This document shows, piece after piece, positions 62,694 to 64,000 of a DNA stretch of 64,000 nucleotides (positions within the stretch are counted from its first letter, which is position 1; each line of letters opens with the position of its first letter). A program made the position numbers and the translations under genes. Location of the stretch: positions 16,244,501-16,308,500 of the forward strand of contig NC_088320.1 in NCBI RefSeq assembly GCF_910592395.1, written 5' to 3'. This DNA comes from Lineus longissimus (lineage: Eukaryota > Nemertea > Pilidiophora > Heteronemertea > Lineidae). The notes beneath the pieces were generated by a model. That model did no database searches. It was given only the letters and a program-made list of their open reading frames with translations, and was not told the DNA's origin.

Positions 62694-63110
62694 GGCATGG
62701 CGCCAGTCTCTCTTAAAGCACAGTCAACAGGCATTTGGTCTCAGTATTTGGGTTTTGATTGCCATGACTGTACCCCTGTAAAAGTCAGAGGAGGAGAAGT
62801 TTGGAATGATGAAAGCATTGAAGAAGAAGAAATGTTATTATTGAGGAAAGCAAAATTTATTATGAGACGAGAAGGCAGTGTCCTGACTTGATTATTTAAA
62901 AAAAATGGCAGTCTGAACACATTAAAAGGTGGAACATGGCATTTTATCGACTTTGAAGTGTTCCGCAGTTAAAGGGAGACTATAGGCAGCAGCTAGGTAG
63001 GCAAGATAAAGTCATACAAATTTGCCAATAGGGGTCAGTCATATCTCTAGGCATGGCGCCAGTCTCTCTTAAAGCACAGTCAAGAGGCATTTGGTCTTAG
63101 TATTTGGGTA
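62694..63110 (+). repeat. direct repeat of about 60 bp, 357 bp apart
   Basis: ATGGCGCCAGTCTCTCTTAA and the following 40 bp occur at about 62694-62754 and 63051-63110 with a few changes. The first copy opens a 64-codon frame (MAPVSLKAQSTGIWSQYLG and on, 62697-62891); in the second the frame stops after 15 codons. The first copy also forms a hairpin with GTGCTTTAAGAGAGACTAGG at 62671. Nature unknown. Confidence 0.5.
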
Positions 63111-63745
63111 AGTACAGAATCAAGGCAGCTCAGAGAGCAATGATTGAACGATGCTGTGGACAAGTCCAAGGATACTGCATCAGTCACGACCAACTTCTCA
63201 TCAGAAAGCGTCACCACCAGCATATTCAATGTTCAGTTCCAACCTGTACCAGTCCAATGCACGCCTGTCATGGTCAGCAGTGGTCAGCTTAGCGCGATAT
63301 GGAACATTCTTCCGAAACTCAAGCGAGGGAAGTCTGCTCATTAGCCTATCTCGGGCACTGCTCCTTCTTGTCAAACATCGTAGTGAAATCGTGGTACAGT
63401 GGGGCGTCCTCGAGGATTGCAGCTGGTCGGACAGACGTGAGGTGGAATGTGGGCGGCTGCACTTCTTCGTTGATGTGCGATGGCAGATAGCACAGTTGTT
63501 GCGTTGCATGACAGCTGAAAGTGAATGTGATATCATAGAACTGAGGCGTTTGCAATGAGGCTATAGGTGAAGTAGAAGCAAGGAGTGAAATGGGCCATCT
63601 TCCAGTGACTAATATACAGAGTAAGGGCACTGGGTGTTGTTAGATTCAGCATTGAATGTATTCCTCGTACAAGCGTGAATAGTGTGGACATACAGTGAGA
63701 GGTGAGAGGCCCCTATTGACTACTTCTTGTAACTTTATCTTGGAT
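62969..63745. mobile_element. longer relative of the CTATAGGCAG element
   Basis: TTAAAGGGAGACTATAGGCA followed by GCAGCTAGGTAGGCAAG at 62969 matches the reverse complement of the right end of the 24662 element. The segment 63608-63745 matches its right half in direct orientation. Together they look like the two ends of a longer element, with the far terminal bases lost. The interior holds short open frames on both strands (63144-63344 plus, 63346-63630 minus). Confidence 0.4.
63346..63630 (-). other. unassigned minus-strand open frame, possibly an exon
   Basis: After an acceptor-like CTTCTACTTCACCTATAG, the frame reads QTPQFYDITFTFSCHATQQL, then CYLPSHINEEVQPPTFHLTS, VRPAAILEDAPLYHDFTTMF and DKKEQCPR before a stop. 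The composition is protein-like. A plus-strand frame (63144-63344; FNVQFQPVPVQCTPVMVSSG) ends one base away, tail to tail. Both lie between the ends of the CTATAGGCAG element. I do not recognise either. Confidence 0.25.
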
Positions 63746-64000
63746 ATTATATTAGTATTGAACTTCTAGCCATGGAATATGAAGAAATTGAAGTTGTAGG
63801 CATGGAATATGAAAAATGATTCAACAGTGAAAGACATTATTCCATGAGGCTTTGCCGTGATCGCAAAGGACGCGACGCGATTGGTTCACATGCTAATGAG
63901 ATATGATAATGATAATTACCTCTATAATGCTACTTGGATAGCGACTGTGTTGTTGATTGCAACAGTGGTCTATGTCAATGTGTGCCTGTAATGTCAATGA

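Noticed and set aside
1-64000. CRISPR arrays, bacterial operons, rRNA genes
   Set aside because: Direct repeats here have no regular repeat-spacer pattern with unique spacers, genes are split by introns, and no rRNA-like sequence was noticed.

Overview
The window is eukaryotic genomic DNA: split genes with GT-AG introns, non-LTR retroelement tails, a tRNA-derived SINE, MITEs, satellites and minisatellites. Protein families and repeat types suggest a marine invertebrate (mollusc, brachiopod, cephalochordate or hemichordate). I cannot narrow this from the sequence alone.

Two genes dominate, both on the minus strand. (1) A complete calcium-activated chloride channel regulator (CLCA-family) gene runs from 56598 down to 28977. 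I resolved 14 coding exons that join in phase into 969 residues: signal peptide, HExxH metalloprotease-type N-CLCA domain, vWA domain with a full MIDAS, beta-rich C-terminal region and a terminal membrane segment. (2) An apparently undescribed modular secreted-protein gene starts at 23923 and runs off the left edge. It encodes a signal peptide, a PAN/apple-like domain and two vWA domains with altered MIDAS motifs. After these comes a tandem series of modules, each a Gly-Ser linker exon (GGSSS repeats) followed by five very short or short exons (27, 108, 30, 24 and 21 bp), all phase 1 to phase 1. At least four modules lie on tandem 3.6-5.0 kb genomic duplications at 1-16.5 kb. This array is the main find.

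Layout. 1-16500: four duplicated units, each with exons of gene 2; a retroelement tail lies between successive linker and N exons (three copies), and a 0.95 kb segment is present only in units 2 and 4. 16850-23923: N-terminal and vWA exons of gene 2, with a MITE and a CR1/L2-like LINE tail in introns. 24-28.9 kb: intergenic, with a MITE, a 27-bp minisatellite and a LINE tail. 28977-56598: CLCA, whose introns hold a hAT-like element, a large foldback element, a SINE, a 74-bp minisatellite and MITEs. Intron 1 (11 kb) contains nested repeats, including a 300-bp satellite block. 57-64 kb: repeats, a MULE-like element carrying a small ORF, a THAP-like reading frame with a CpG-rich upstream region, and unassigned sequence.

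Both large genes encode vWA proteins with signal peptides in the same orientation, but their domains differ and there is no evidence that they act together. Exon coordinates were read by eye from splice signals, phase continuity and agreement between duplicated copies; no alignments or searches were run.
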